A stretch of 64,000 nt of DNA from Candidatus Poribacteria bacterium (GTDB lineage: Bacteria; Poribacteria; WGA-4E; WGA-3G), in contig VXMD01000004.1 in NCBI GenBank assembly GCA_009841255.1, positions 1 through 64,000 of the forward strand. Direction: 5' to 3'. Of this stretch, positions 23,872 through 32,000 are shown piece by piece (the first letter of the stretch is position 1; each line of letters begins with the position of its first letter). A program made the translations under genes and the position numbers. The notes beneath the pieces are model-generated. The model did not search any database, was not told the DNA's origin, and worked only from the letters and a program-made list of their open reading frames with translations.

Positions 23872-25437
23872 TTAACGCGTTGCGGTATAGGAGTCACGAA
23901 TCCACTCTTCGAGGACCTGATCTGGATTTTCCAAAACAGCCTTTGGAAAGGTGAATGTGGATTGTCCTGTGTTCTGCTTAATGAGGTTTAGCCCGTGTTG
24001 ATAACTTCCCAGGAGTTGATCGCAGACCTGCTGGACTGTTTGTTCGTCTGCAATCGCACGTTCGCAAATAAGCACAGTCGCTTCAGCGTCGAACTGAATT
24101 TGCAATTGATGTTCTACGTAGAATTGTGCTTCATATCGACGAACCTGCTCACACATCACAGTCCTGCGGTTGTAGTCGGGTTCTTCGGTGATTCGCTTGA
24201 GTTGGACATCAGGTGCCTCGACAACTTCAGCGGTAACGACGAATTCCTTGACACCCGTGGAGGGGAGTTCAAATTTATAGTCGCGTAAAACCTTTTCGCA
24301 GACCGTCATTAAGGCACGCGCCCCGGTTTTTTGTTCAATGGCTTTTTCAGCGATCCGTCGTAAACCGCAGTCTGAAAATAGGGCAGTGATGCCGTACGCC
24401 CGAAAGGCGTTTTCGTATTGTCGGATAATGGAGCCTTCGGAGTGTTTCAGGATATAGAAAAGGTCATCTACACCGAGTTCCGTGCAAACAACGTGTACGG
24501 GGAGTCGTCCGATAAATTCAGGTTCGAAGCCGAAGTCGATGAAGTCTTTCGGTGTAACATTTCCAAGATACTGTGCTGTCCCGTCGGTTTGACTGGTAAT
24601 CTCAGCGTTGAAACCGATTTTACTTTGGTGCATGCGTTTCTTGATAATATCCGCTATACCCGTGAACGCACCGCTGATGATAAAGAGGATGTGCCGTGTG
24701 TTAATGACCTCTTTTTCGACCTTCCCGCTTTTCTGGAATTCCATGGCGGCACGCATCTGCGAGGCGACATCGTTTCCGCTACGCAGGTCGACTTCGGTTT
24801 CCTCCATCAATTTAAGGAGCCCAATCTGCACACCGCGCCCGCTCACATCCCGTCCGATGATATTTGGCGGTGTGGCGATTTTGTCCGCTTCGTCGAGATA
24901 GATAATTCCGTATTGCGCCAATTCGAGGTTGTCTTCGGCTTGCGTTACCAGTTCACGGATTAAGTCGTCAACGTTCGCACCCACGTAACCCGTTTCGCTG
25001 AATCGGGTCGCATCTGCTTTGACAAACGGCACGCCGATGAGTTTGGCGATGTGTCGGATGAGATATGTCTTACCAACGCCAGTGGGTCCAAGCATAACGA
25101 TGTTCTGTTTGGAGTAATCAGCATCCGCCGCAGTTGGATCTTCGTGGCATTCCCGGACGTGGTTGTAGTGGTCACAGACAGCGATAGCGAGTGCCTTCTT
25201 TGCCTCGTCCTGTTTGATGACATATCGATCAAGGTACTGCTTAATCTCCCTCGGTTTGAGGTCGAACTTCAGATCGAAAGTCTTTTTTGGCTCCGGTACT
25301 TCCGCTTCTGTTTCAGGCGAAGCTTCACTGGCAGATGCATTGATTAAACGGACACTGCCGCCATATTTCTGTTGTACGAATTCTTGGAATTCTTTTTCGA
25401 TTTCTTCGGGTGTAGGTATCTTCCTATTTGTGCTCAC
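23872..25437 (-). CDS. ClpX-like AAA+ unfoldase, no zinc domain, extended C-terminus
   Basis: 521 residues. Walker A GPTGVGKT (117-124), pore loop GYVG (150-153), Walker B IIYLDEAD (178-185), RDVSGRGVQIGLLKLME near 196-212 (ClpX signature), and sensor-2 GARALM near 386. The ClpP-docking IGF loop is present as SKIGFN near 272-277, so it may feed ClpP. Unlike classical ClpX there is no N-terminal Cys4 zinc domain; residues 1-55 are a charged lead-in. The C-terminus carries about 100 extra residues rich in Gln, Glu and Tyr after the small domain. No clpP is near. It follows the MetE-like gene by 18 bases and could be co-transcribed. Confidence 0.85.
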   Translation of the reverse strand: MSTNRKIPTPEEIEKEFQEFVQQKYGGSVRLINASASEASPETEAEVPEPKKTFDLKFDLKPREIKQYLDRYVIKQDEAKKALAIAVCDHYNHVRECHEDPTAADADYSKQNIVMLGPTGVGKTYLIRHIAKLIGVPFVKADATRFSETGYVGANVDDLIRELVTQAEDNLELAQYGIIYLDEADKIATPPNIIGRDVSGRGVQIGLLKLMEETEVDLRSGNDVASQMRAAMEFQKSGKVEKEVINTRHILFIISGAFTGIADIIKKRMHQSKIGFNAEITSQTDGTAQYLGNVTPKDFIDFGFEPEFIGRLPVHVVCTELGVDDLFYILKHSEGSIIRQYENAFRAYGITALFSDCGLRRIAEKAIEQKTGARALMTVCEKVLRDYKFELPSTGVKEFVVTAEVVEAPDVQLKRITEEPDYNRRTVMCEQVRRYEAQFYVEHQLQIQFDAEATVLICERAIADEQTVQQVCDQLLGSYQHGLNLIKQNTGQSTFTFPKAVLENPDQVLEEWIRDSYTATR

Positions 25438-25455
25438 GGTTGTGTATTACCTCTA

Positions 25456-26490
25456 TTAAGATGTTGTTCCGGTGAGTTCACGACGGACAATTTCAGTTCC
25501 AGCCACCATCGTTTTCAGTTTAGCCGCAGCCGCCCACCGTGCCGTTTGACTGAATCCGCAATCCGGTGTGATGGACAGTTTTTCGGGACGCACATGCTTG
25601 AGTGCTTCGCGGAGCAACGCTGCGACATCCTCTGGTGTTTCTACATAGTAGTTTTTGACGTCGATGAGTCCTGCCGCAAGTTCTTTATCGTTCGGAAATT
25701 CACTCCACAATCCGATTTCTGCCATCTCTCGGTTCGCGAATTCCAGGGCGAGTTGATCGAAATCCGCGTCTAAAATATACGGAAAAAGTGGACGATACGA
25801 ACGTTTGCCGACGGCTCTGCCGCGGTAATTGCCGAAACAGATGTGCAGTCCGATCTTTGCAGAGACACCTTCAACGGTATGATTGAAAAGTTTGACGAAC
25901 GCTTCAGGACGATCCGGATAAACGGCGTAAGAGGGTTCGTCTAACTGTATGAATTCTGCACCAGCGGCGACGAGTTGACGGAGTTCTGTGTTGATAATCT
26001 CTGCGCACGCGTAGGCAACCTCAAGCCGTTCTTTATAAATACCACCGGTCTGGATCCGTCCAGAAAGCGTAAACGGACCGGGGCATGTCACCTTGAGCGT
26101 TTTCGTCGTCTCGTTCTTCGCGAATTCAAACTCCGCGAGGATACCGAGGCCGTCAGGCGCAGCGAGCGGAACGGAGGGCAGCCATTTGCCGCGTTGATCG
26201 TGTCCGTCGGGTCCCTGTGTTCGGGGTGCTGGCAGTTGTTCTAGCCCGGTGAGCCGTTCATAGAAACCGAGCACGAAGTCTTGGCGGCGCATCTCACCCT
26301 CTGTGATAATGTCAACGCCGGCGCGTTCTTGGTCAGCGATAGCGGCGCGAACGGCGTCGTCGAAGGTCTCGTTAATGTCGGTTTCACCGAGTTCTCCGCG
26401 TCCGATTGCCTCTAACGTCACGCACAGCCAACTCGGTGGCGCGTAACTTCCGATAGTGCTGGTGGGTATCAAAATGTCCCTATCTTGCAT
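25456..26490 (-). CDS. MetE C-terminal-like (cobalamin-independent methionine synthase-type) protein
   Basis: 344 residues, the size of the catalytic barrel alone. Zinc ligands follow the family pattern: H and C in IGLHICFGNYRG near 212-223, Glu likely in the later strand, and the final Cys in ITPDCGFSQTAR near 307-318. IGSYAPPSW near 12-20 and GEMRRQDF near 64-71 are typical of the archaeal/short MetE-like group. The stand-alone C-terminal barrel may use a methyl donor other than polyglutamylated folate; many short homologs have unknown substrates. No cobalamin or SAM riboswitch was seen upstream. Confidence 0.85.
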   Translation of the reverse strand: MQDRDILIPTSTIGSYAPPSWLCVTLEAIGRGELGETDINETFDDAVRAAIADQERAGVDIITEGEMRRQDFVLGFYERLTGLEQLPAPRTQGPDGHDQRGKWLPSVPLAAPDGLGILAEFEFAKNETTKTLKVTCPGPFTLSGRIQTGGIYKERLEVAYACAEIINTELRQLVAAGAEFIQLDEPSYAVYPDRPEAFVKLFNHTVEGVSAKIGLHICFGNYRGRAVGKRSYRPLFPYILDADFDQLALEFANREMAEIGLWSEFPNDKELAAGLIDVKNYYVETPEDVAALLREALKHVRPEKLSITPDCGFSQTARWAAAAKLKTMVAGTEIVRRELTGTTS

Positions 26491-26764
26491 CAGACTCCTC
26501 TGTTTTTTACCTAATAGGTTCGCGAGTTCAATGTACTCTGATTTCCTTGTTTGTCTGTTTGTGATTTCCTAACCGTTTCCCTCCGCGTAACGCTTCTGTT
26601 GTGAATTTCTTCGCTGTAGGAGCGATTTTCCGATCGCGACTGCCTACCAAAATTTCTATCAGGGACAGAGCATTCTCCTCACTCCAGCGGAGTGCTATTG
26701 CCTCGCAGTGAGAGTAGAAAACGGTATGTCCAACGTCTGCACTCCAGCGGAGTGCTATGTCTGT
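26491..26764. other. Intergenic with two palindrome-ATG repeats
   Basis: Copies of the palindrome-ATG repeat lie at 26680-26700 (CACTCC-AGC-GGAGTG, ATG degenerated to ATT) and at 26740-26765 (same palindrome, then GCTATGTCTGTC and a stop). A variant of the TGTAGGAGCG repeat lies near 26616-26640 (TGTAGGAGCGATTTTCCGAT). No gene was seen. Confidence 0.75.
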
Positions 26765-28315
26765 CTAACCCCCAACATTTGCGTAGAAGAACGGCGGCAT
26801 CGTCAAGGCAACGACATCGTCTTCCCCAGAGATTTCTCGCGCCATCGCGAGCGCATCGTCTAAATTTCGCGCCCAGTCAACACCGAGCCGTTGCGCCACC
26901 CTCGGTTCCTTGGGACCGACGAGGATTACCTTCGCGAGATATTTCAACGGATACGTCGCCCAATACCAGACAGTGAACGGATGGAAACCGTGATGCGCGA
27001 ACTTGTTCCGATAGCAATCGATTAAATACGCGTCCTTTGCGTATTTTTCCTGAAATTTCTGTTGCATCTCAAAAGGTTCCGTCGTTTCAGCGAGCACCTC
27101 ATCGTAGAACTGTTTATAGGCGACGTGATACTCTTCGTGAAATATCTCATAGGTCGGGTTCATGATGATAACCACACCGTTCTTTTTGATGATGGGTTTA
27201 TTATAGAACCAGTTGAAAACGTAGCCCAAAATATCGCTTACCACCAAGACGGGGTTGATACGCGCATCGACGGCGTATGGACTCATATCGGGAAGTCCGA
27301 ATACCAACGTGCTGAACTGGCGTGGGATATCTATTGCCAACTGATCTTTCATTGATGTCAAGGTTCTTTCGTGAACGGCATCAATGTCGCCCACGTTGAT
27401 CTGTATCGGTTCGTAGTCCGTCCGGACGCTCTTAAGAATCGCGTAGCGTAGTGATTCGGGCAGTAGCGATAAGGTCGCCGGTGTGAAGGTTTTCAGTACT
27501 TTCTCTGCGATGTTGCAATCGCGGTTCGGTTTCCCGACGTAACGCAGATGGAATGGATAGATTGCCCCGTTCATCGCCGCTTCGAGCACCAAGATGGGTG
27601 TCTCTTTCTGGATAAGACGGCTCATTCGCTCGATACAGGCGTGCATGTGCGAACCCTCGGGTTGCATGACGTGCGGACTTTCTGATGTCATGTGCGGCGA
27701 GTGGTGCGGTGCGATGGAGTTATATGTCCCGAGACCCACCGCCACGGACTTGTGGCCACCATTGAGCGGAATCTGTATCATGTCAACGTAAATCACCAGA
27801 TCGGATTCGAGCACTGCCTTATCCGTCTCAACGATCTCGTCTTTCTCCGTGTGTCCCACGTAGGCAATCTGGTCGGCATCCTCTGCATCGAAATTTCGGA
27901 GTTGGTCTGGATAGAACTCGTCCATGATATCTTTTCCGAGCATATAGGCGAGTTCGTGTTCCTTCATCTTTCGATGCAACGCGACAGCACACATCAGTTG
28001 GATATTCTTTTTCTCCACGCCGTAGCTATAGAGCATCCTCAGAAGTGTCTCAATCATAATCTGCCGCATATCCGGCTTTTTGGTAGCGGGAAAGGGTTGA
28101 CAGTTATCGTCGAACAGGATGAGCACTTTGGAGTTGCCGTTGACGAGTTCACGGAGTGGGGGCATCTCAAGTGGGTTTTCAAAGGCGCGCTGTGTGTGTT
28201 CACCCAGTGCGGCGCGCTTGATTCCCGGCAGGGGAGGCTTCGCGTAGTAGACCTCTGAGGTGTCCGGCAATTTCGCGTTGATGAGATGGTTTCCGAAGTA
28301 AGTAAAATATTTCAT
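26765..28315 (-). CDS. LarA/DUF2088-like protein
   Basis: 516 residues. The region ILFDDNCQPFPATKKPDMRQ near 66-85 followed by VEKKNIQLMCAVALHRKMKEHEL near 99-121 matches the LarA nucleotide-binding segment, with the His of ALHRKM at the position of a catalytic His. IQIPLNGGHKSVAVG near 185-199 matches the region with the Lys that anchors the nickel-pincer cofactor in lactate racemase; the preceding catalytic His of LarA is not obvious. The protein is about 90 residues longer than LarA, with an unusual C-terminal domain. A 2-hydroxyacid racemase or epimerase role is inference. A MITE ends 1 base upstream of its start codon. Confidence 0.75.
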   Translation of the reverse strand: MKYFTYFGNHLINAKLPDTSEVYYAKPPLPGIKRAALGEHTQRAFENPLEMPPLRELVNGNSKVLILFDDNCQPFPATKKPDMRQIMIETLLRMLYSYGVEKKNIQLMCAVALHRKMKEHELAYMLGKDIMDEFYPDQLRNFDAEDADQIAYVGHTEKDEIVETDKAVLESDLVIYVDMIQIPLNGGHKSVAVGLGTYNSIAPHHSPHMTSESPHVMQPEGSHMHACIERMSRLIQKETPILVLEAAMNGAIYPFHLRYVGKPNRDCNIAEKVLKTFTPATLSLLPESLRYAILKSVRTDYEPIQINVGDIDAVHERTLTSMKDQLAIDIPRQFSTLVFGLPDMSPYAVDARINPVLVVSDILGYVFNWFYNKPIIKKNGVVIIMNPTYEIFHEEYHVAYKQFYDEVLAETTEPFEMQQKFQEKYAKDAYLIDCYRNKFAHHGFHPFTVWYWATYPLKYLAKVILVGPKEPRVAQRLGVDWARNLDDALAMAREISGEDDVVALTMPPFFYANVGG

Positions 28316-28316
28316 T

Positions 28317-28457
28317 TATAGTAAAACTTAGAATTAAAAATACATTTGAATAATATTGGGAGGCTTCGGTTTCCGTAGGGGGTTTTTGCTTGGGTGTTTC
28401 TTCGTAGGTCTCCTCGCCCGCCAAAGAGTGTCTCATTAATTTTTTGGACTTACTATA
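28317..28457. mobile_element. IS630-related MITE, 141 bp
   Basis: Ends TATAGTAAAACTTAGAATTA at the left and TTAATTTTTTGGACTTACTA plus TA at the right, matching the terminal repeats of the IS630-family element at 49337-50248. It has no transposase. It also contains the TTTTTGCTTGGG core at 28383-28394. Its left end sits against the start codon of the LarA-like gene. Confidence 0.75.
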
Positions 28458-29037
28458 AACGGATAAATCGTTCCTTGAGACGGTTTCAGTTGCTGTTCTC
28501 ACGGTTTGAAATCACCTATTTATTTTACCATAGTTTATGAGAATGTGCAAATTTTTATCGGATTTAGAGATTTCATATTGTAGTTGCCATGAGCAAATTT
28601 CGTGCCAGTTTAGATCGCATTATCACTGGCTTTCTTGACCAAAATTGCACTGCGTAGGGCAAATCTTATGTCAAGTTGCACGAAACGGTGCAGTTTTGGG
28701 AGAGAAAAAAGAGTAATAAACGGTAGCCAGTACTAATTATGAGTCCAACGATAATCCAGGGCAAGGATTATTGAATCTATTGAGGACAATTTTGGTTTGG
28801 GTCCCCGATGTTTCGTCAAAGCCGATGTAAACGGTTTCGCATTGCTACACTTCTATGGTATACTCTCAAGGTTCTCTGAAAACCGGAATAGCCGAAAGAC
28901 TCTCTTGTTTTTGTCTGACTTTTGTTGAAAAAAAGAGAACCGCCAACTTAGGTAAATGACGATTCTCTTATGTTGTAACGCTGTCTTGAGGTTGGGGAAC
29001 ACGCGCACGCGAATTGTAAGCGGTTTAGACGTGGATC
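28458..29037. other. Intergenic, no gene recognised
   Basis: About 580 bases. I see no ORF with coding character and no RNA gene. An imperfect inverted repeat (AGAGAACCGCCA near 28934-28945 with TGACGATTCTCT near 28957-28968) could be a weak terminator for a plus-strand transcript or a remnant of a mobile element. Confidence 0.45.
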
Positions 29038-29265
29038 CTAATCAGTGCGGACGATACACTCGGATCGCTTTGAGCAGTGGGGCTTGACGACGGCGGGGAC
29101 AATATCTCCATCTTCTCGTAACCCTTCAATATGAAACTCAATAGCTTCGGCAATCAATGCCTTGACTTCTTCCATCGTCTTACCAACAGCGATACATCCG
29201 GGAAGATCCGGAACAGAAGCACCGTAACTATTTTCACCCTTTTCAAAAATAACAACGTATTCCAT
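29038..29265 (-). CDS. HicB-like antitoxin-type protein (orphan)
   Basis: 75 residues. The HicB/UPF0150 fold is indicated by YVVIFEKGENSYGASVPDLP near 3-22 followed by GCIAVGKTMEEVKALIAEAI near 23-42. The family usually inhibits an adjacent HicA mRNA interferase. No HicA-like ORF is present on either side: downstream is a gene-free stretch and upstream is the DUF6785 gene. It also lacks a clear C-terminal DNA-binding domain. It may be a solitary family member with another role, or the remains of a TA pair. Confidence 0.8.
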   Translation of the reverse strand: MEYVVIFEKGENSYGASVPDLPGCIAVGKTMEEVKALIAEAIEFHIEGLREDGDIVPAVVKPHCSKRSECIVRTD

Positions 29266-29308
29266 AAGTTTATCTACCTTCTTAAAGGAAAAGTGTCATC
29301 TGTTTATA

Positions 29309-31312
29309 TCAACCGGGCAACAAGCGATATCCAATGCCAGTCATCAAACCGACAACGACCCAGATGCCGCCGATGAAGCACTCGCCTAACACAATCCCTA
29401 ACACAAAAGGACGGAGTTTACGGTAGAGCGTAACGCCTCCGAACTTCAGGACGGTGTATTTGAAGAGCCACCCGATGAAGAATGAACCCCAAAAACAGAA
29501 GGACGCATAACTCGTCATCAGGAGATATCCGATCGGGTGCAGTTTCCACCAGAGATAGTGGTGACGCATCCAGAGCATCCCGAACATCGTGGCACCGCCG
29601 AAGATAAACGAACCGAGTCGCTCCAATTCAATGCCGGTTGGGTTTTGGAGGATACTGGTGAGTCGGGTAAATGGGACGGTTGTAGAGATCATATAGGTCC
29701 AGTGTTGCAAGTTCACCGCACCGTGCGTATAGGCGAGGTCTAAGGAGGAGTAGTAAGAGACTCCCATCGCCAGGACGATTGCGATCCCCATCGCAAGCAG
29801 GAACGGACGTTGTTTGAGACGCAGCGGTTCTGCGAGTTTGAAGTTATTCATTACACCCGGCATCAGGATTTCCCGCATGTCGAACATCAGCACCCGTTCG
29901 TATGCGACCAGGGTCCAGCTCGGAGCGTTCACACGCGCACTGCCGAACAATGTAATCAGGAATTCACCCGGCAGGAAGGAATAGATAATAAACAGCAAAC
30001 CCCCGTTCGCAACCATCCACGTTCCCACTGTCGTGATGGCGAGGAAAATCCCGAGCATAACGAGTGCCACCCATACACTCATCCCTGCCATTCTGCATAT
30101 CAGGGTCAATAGCAGGATGCCAACGATTAAACCACCTACCGCCCAAACGTAAGGCAACGGTTCGTTCGTATCGTCGCTTACCCGTTTCCCGAAAATAGTG
30201 GCGAATGCCCGTCCGAAGTGGCGTTTGCCGATGAAGATGATGAATCCGATGAAGACGAGCAGTGCGCCCATCTGTTGGTTTTGGTGGAAGTTCCACTGAT
30301 TCACTTTCGAGCCTGTTGCGTAGATCAGCACTGTCTCCATCTTCCCGAGCATAAAGAAGAACCAGAAACTAAACGAGATTTCAAGGGTCAGCAGATAGAC
30401 GATAGCGACGATCGAAGGGTAGATAAACAGATGCACCGTGGGCCACCATCCCAGTGCCGATAACGGTTTTTCGGTGAAGAATTGGGCAATCGGGAAATCG
30501 AGGGGCGGTCTCGGAAAGGCTGGGAAGTACGAGTTCAGTCCTCTCAATCCGTGTAATATAACGGGTAAGGCAAAACCGAACCACATCAGTCGGGATCTGA
30601 AGAACCTATTCAGCAACGCGCCCCCTGAAGGCGATTGGAACATCTCCTGCGGCAATTGAACGATCGGAAACGTAAAACGTTCGTGCTCTACCCACTGTTT
30701 TCGAAGGAGTACTGTCCAGCAGATGGTGACGAAATAGAAGATCAGAACAAACGCACTCCACCCGACGATAGGCTTCAACCATGCCCGCCATGGAATCGAA
30801 TCGCCGTCCGGTAATTGTTCGTAGAAATAGAAAACCGCTTTCGGATCCTTCACGATCATCCAATCTGGAAGGTGCTGATGAAAGAGGGTAATCCACTCAT
30901 TTTCAGCGGTTGCGAAGTAGACTGGACTGACAGCGAGCGGAACGAGATAGCGCATCAATCCCGAGGACGGAATGCCCGATGCGACCACCATCATCCCCCA
31001 GATAATGAGCAGTTCGCCGGCTTGCAATTCGGCACCGCGTTTCAGTCGCTTCAGGAGCACATTGACAGTAAGGACAAAAACCAGCATCACAAAGACGACG
31101 GCGATCGGCAAGTGATTTCCTGCGAGATAGGTGCTACCGACATGAAAATCGTTATAGGGAGTGGCGATGCATTGGCATACCACGCCTCCCATACCGATAA
31201 GCACACTCCGTAGCGTGAGTCCAGTATGAGCAGGATAGGGGGTTTGTGGAAGGCTTTGAGAATGAGACGTGGTGGAAACTGTCATAGAAGGCGTGTATTG
31301 GTTGTTTAGCAA
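29309..31312 (-). CDS. DUF6785-type multipass membrane protein (paralog 1)
   Basis: 667 residues with about 14 hydrophobic segments, predicted inner-membrane. The N-terminal third has conserved-looking HVGSTYLAGNHLPIAVVFVM, then LQAGELLIIWGMMVVASGIP. The motif FRKQWVEHERFTFPIVQLPQ near 205-228 recurs almost unchanged in paralog 2 (40158-42044), as do the C-terminal GGVTLYRKLRPFVLGIVLGE region and the HPIGYLL segment. Members resemble OPT-like transporters in outline, but the transported substrate is unknown. The gene lies between an orphan HicB and a BrnTA-like pair and looks monocistronic. Confidence 0.85.
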   Translation of the reverse strand: MLNNQYTPSMTVSTTSHSQSLPQTPYPAHTGLTLRSVLIGMGGVVCQCIATPYNDFHVGSTYLAGNHLPIAVVFVMLVFVLTVNVLLKRLKRGAELQAGELLIIWGMMVVASGIPSSGLMRYLVPLAVSPVYFATAENEWITLFHQHLPDWMIVKDPKAVFYFYEQLPDGDSIPWRAWLKPIVGWSAFVLIFYFVTICWTVLLRKQWVEHERFTFPIVQLPQEMFQSPSGGALLNRFFRSRLMWFGFALPVILHGLRGLNSYFPAFPRPPLDFPIAQFFTEKPLSALGWWPTVHLFIYPSIVAIVYLLTLEISFSFWFFFMLGKMETVLIYATGSKVNQWNFHQNQQMGALLVFIGFIIFIGKRHFGRAFATIFGKRVSDDTNEPLPYVWAVGGLIVGILLLTLICRMAGMSVWVALVMLGIFLAITTVGTWMVANGGLLFIIYSFLPGEFLITLFGSARVNAPSWTLVAYERVLMFDMREILMPGVMNNFKLAEPLRLKQRPFLLAMGIAIVLAMGVSYYSSLDLAYTHGAVNLQHWTYMISTTVPFTRLTSILQNPTGIELERLGSFIFGGATMFGMLWMRHHYLWWKLHPIGYLLMTSYASFCFWGSFFIGWLFKYTVLKFGGVTLYRKLRPFVLGIVLGECFIGGIWVVVGLMTGIGYRLLPG

Positions 31313-31392
31313 GCGAAGTTTATAAAGGAGTCTGAGTTTCCTCTAATTCCCCCTAATGCTTTATCCCTTTCAAATTATGGGTGTTTTCTTCC

Positions 31393-31461
31393 GTTCGTAG
31401 TAGGGCAATTCATTGCCCGTTCTCACTGCGAAGCAGTGCGATAAATCGCACTACTACGAAC
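31393..31461. repeat. Multi-branched palindrome, 69 bp
   Basis: An outer perfect 11-bp inverted repeat, GTTCGTAGTAG (31393-31403) with CTACTACGAAC (31451-31461), encloses nested hairpins: GGGCAAT/ATTGCCC, CACTGC/GCAGTG and a short CGAT/ATCG. It lies between the DUF6785 gene and the BrnA-like gene. Confidence 0.85.
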
Positions 31462-31496
31462 CTACCATAAAATTCAAGATGGACAGGACACTGGTC

Positions 31497-31736
31497 TTAA
31501 GCATCAGAATCAATGTGTGGACAGACTTCGTTGCTTTCTTTAGTAAGCCGCATGAGAAATCGTAGTGCCTCGTTCACGGAAGCAGCGTCTGGAAATGCTT
31601 CAGCAACATCAGGTTCTAATTGGATGGCGGATCCACCAAATTGCTTCCGTTCGGGTCCCATTTTTCTCACTCGCAAACTCTTCAAGTCGTACTCTGGTCG
31701 TAGTTCGTCTTGGATTGTTGTCTTATCTTTCTTCAT
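31497..31736 (-). CDS. BrnA-like antitoxin
   Basis: 79 residues from the ATG at 31736, preferred because GAGAGA precedes it; a GTG at 31772 would add 12 basic residues. It begins MKKDKTTIQDELRPEYDLKS, the usual short lead of antitoxins paired with BrnT, then a small ribbon-helix-helix or helical C-terminus (SVNEALRFLMRLTKES near 52-67). It overlaps the BrnT-like gene end by 14 bases, so the two are co-translated with the toxin first. It would bind the toxin and repress the operon (family knowledge). Confidence 0.75.
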   Translation of the reverse strand: MKKDKTTIQDELRPEYDLKSLRVRKMGPERKQFGGSAIQLEPDVAEAFPDAASVNEALRFLMRLTKESNEVCPHIDSDA

Positions 31737-31995
31737 ACGTTTCTCTCTCTTTGCGTGTTGCTTTTCTGGCACTAATTAAGCGAATGGCATTACCGCGCTC
31801 GGTATATGATACGACTAATAGATGGTTCTGTGTTGATTGTCCAACAATAATATACCTCTGCTCATCATCAGAGTGGTCTGGATCATAAAAATCAATATAG
31901 AAGATATCGTCAAAAATGGTTCGCGCTTCGTCAAATGACACTCCATGTTTTGACAGATTAGATGCTGCTTTGTTTTTATCCCACTCAAACTCCAT
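31723..31995 (-). CDS. BrnT-like toxin (DUF497)
   Basis: 90 residues. The pattern FEWDKNKAASNLSKHGVSFD near 3-22 and YIIVGQSTQNHLLVVSYTER near 48-67, then IRLISARKATRKERETYEE, is the standard BrnT/DUF497 profile: a small RelE-like ribonuclease toxin that inhibits translation. The conserved His, Arg and final Arg/Glu residues are present. It is the first gene of a two-gene operon with the overlapping BrnA-like antitoxin. Confidence 0.9.
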   Translation of the reverse strand: MEFEWDKNKAASNLSKHGVSFDEARTIFDDIFYIDFYDPDHSDDEQRYIIVGQSTQNHLLVVSYTERGNAIRLISARKATRKERETYEER

Positions 31996-32000
31996 TGAAA

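Noticed and set aside
26491-26764. Cobalamin or SAM riboswitch before the MetE-like gene
   Set aside because: The upstream bases hold only palindromic repeats; no B12-box-like or SAM-I core motifs were visible.
27692-28258. 188-codon plus-strand ORF opposite the LarA-like gene
   Set aside because: Shadow frame; no start signal, and the minus-strand protein shows family motifs.
28200-28502. 100-codon minus-strand ORF running through the MITE
   Set aside because: It reads mostly MITE sequence and overlaps the LarA-like start in another frame; not credible as a gene.
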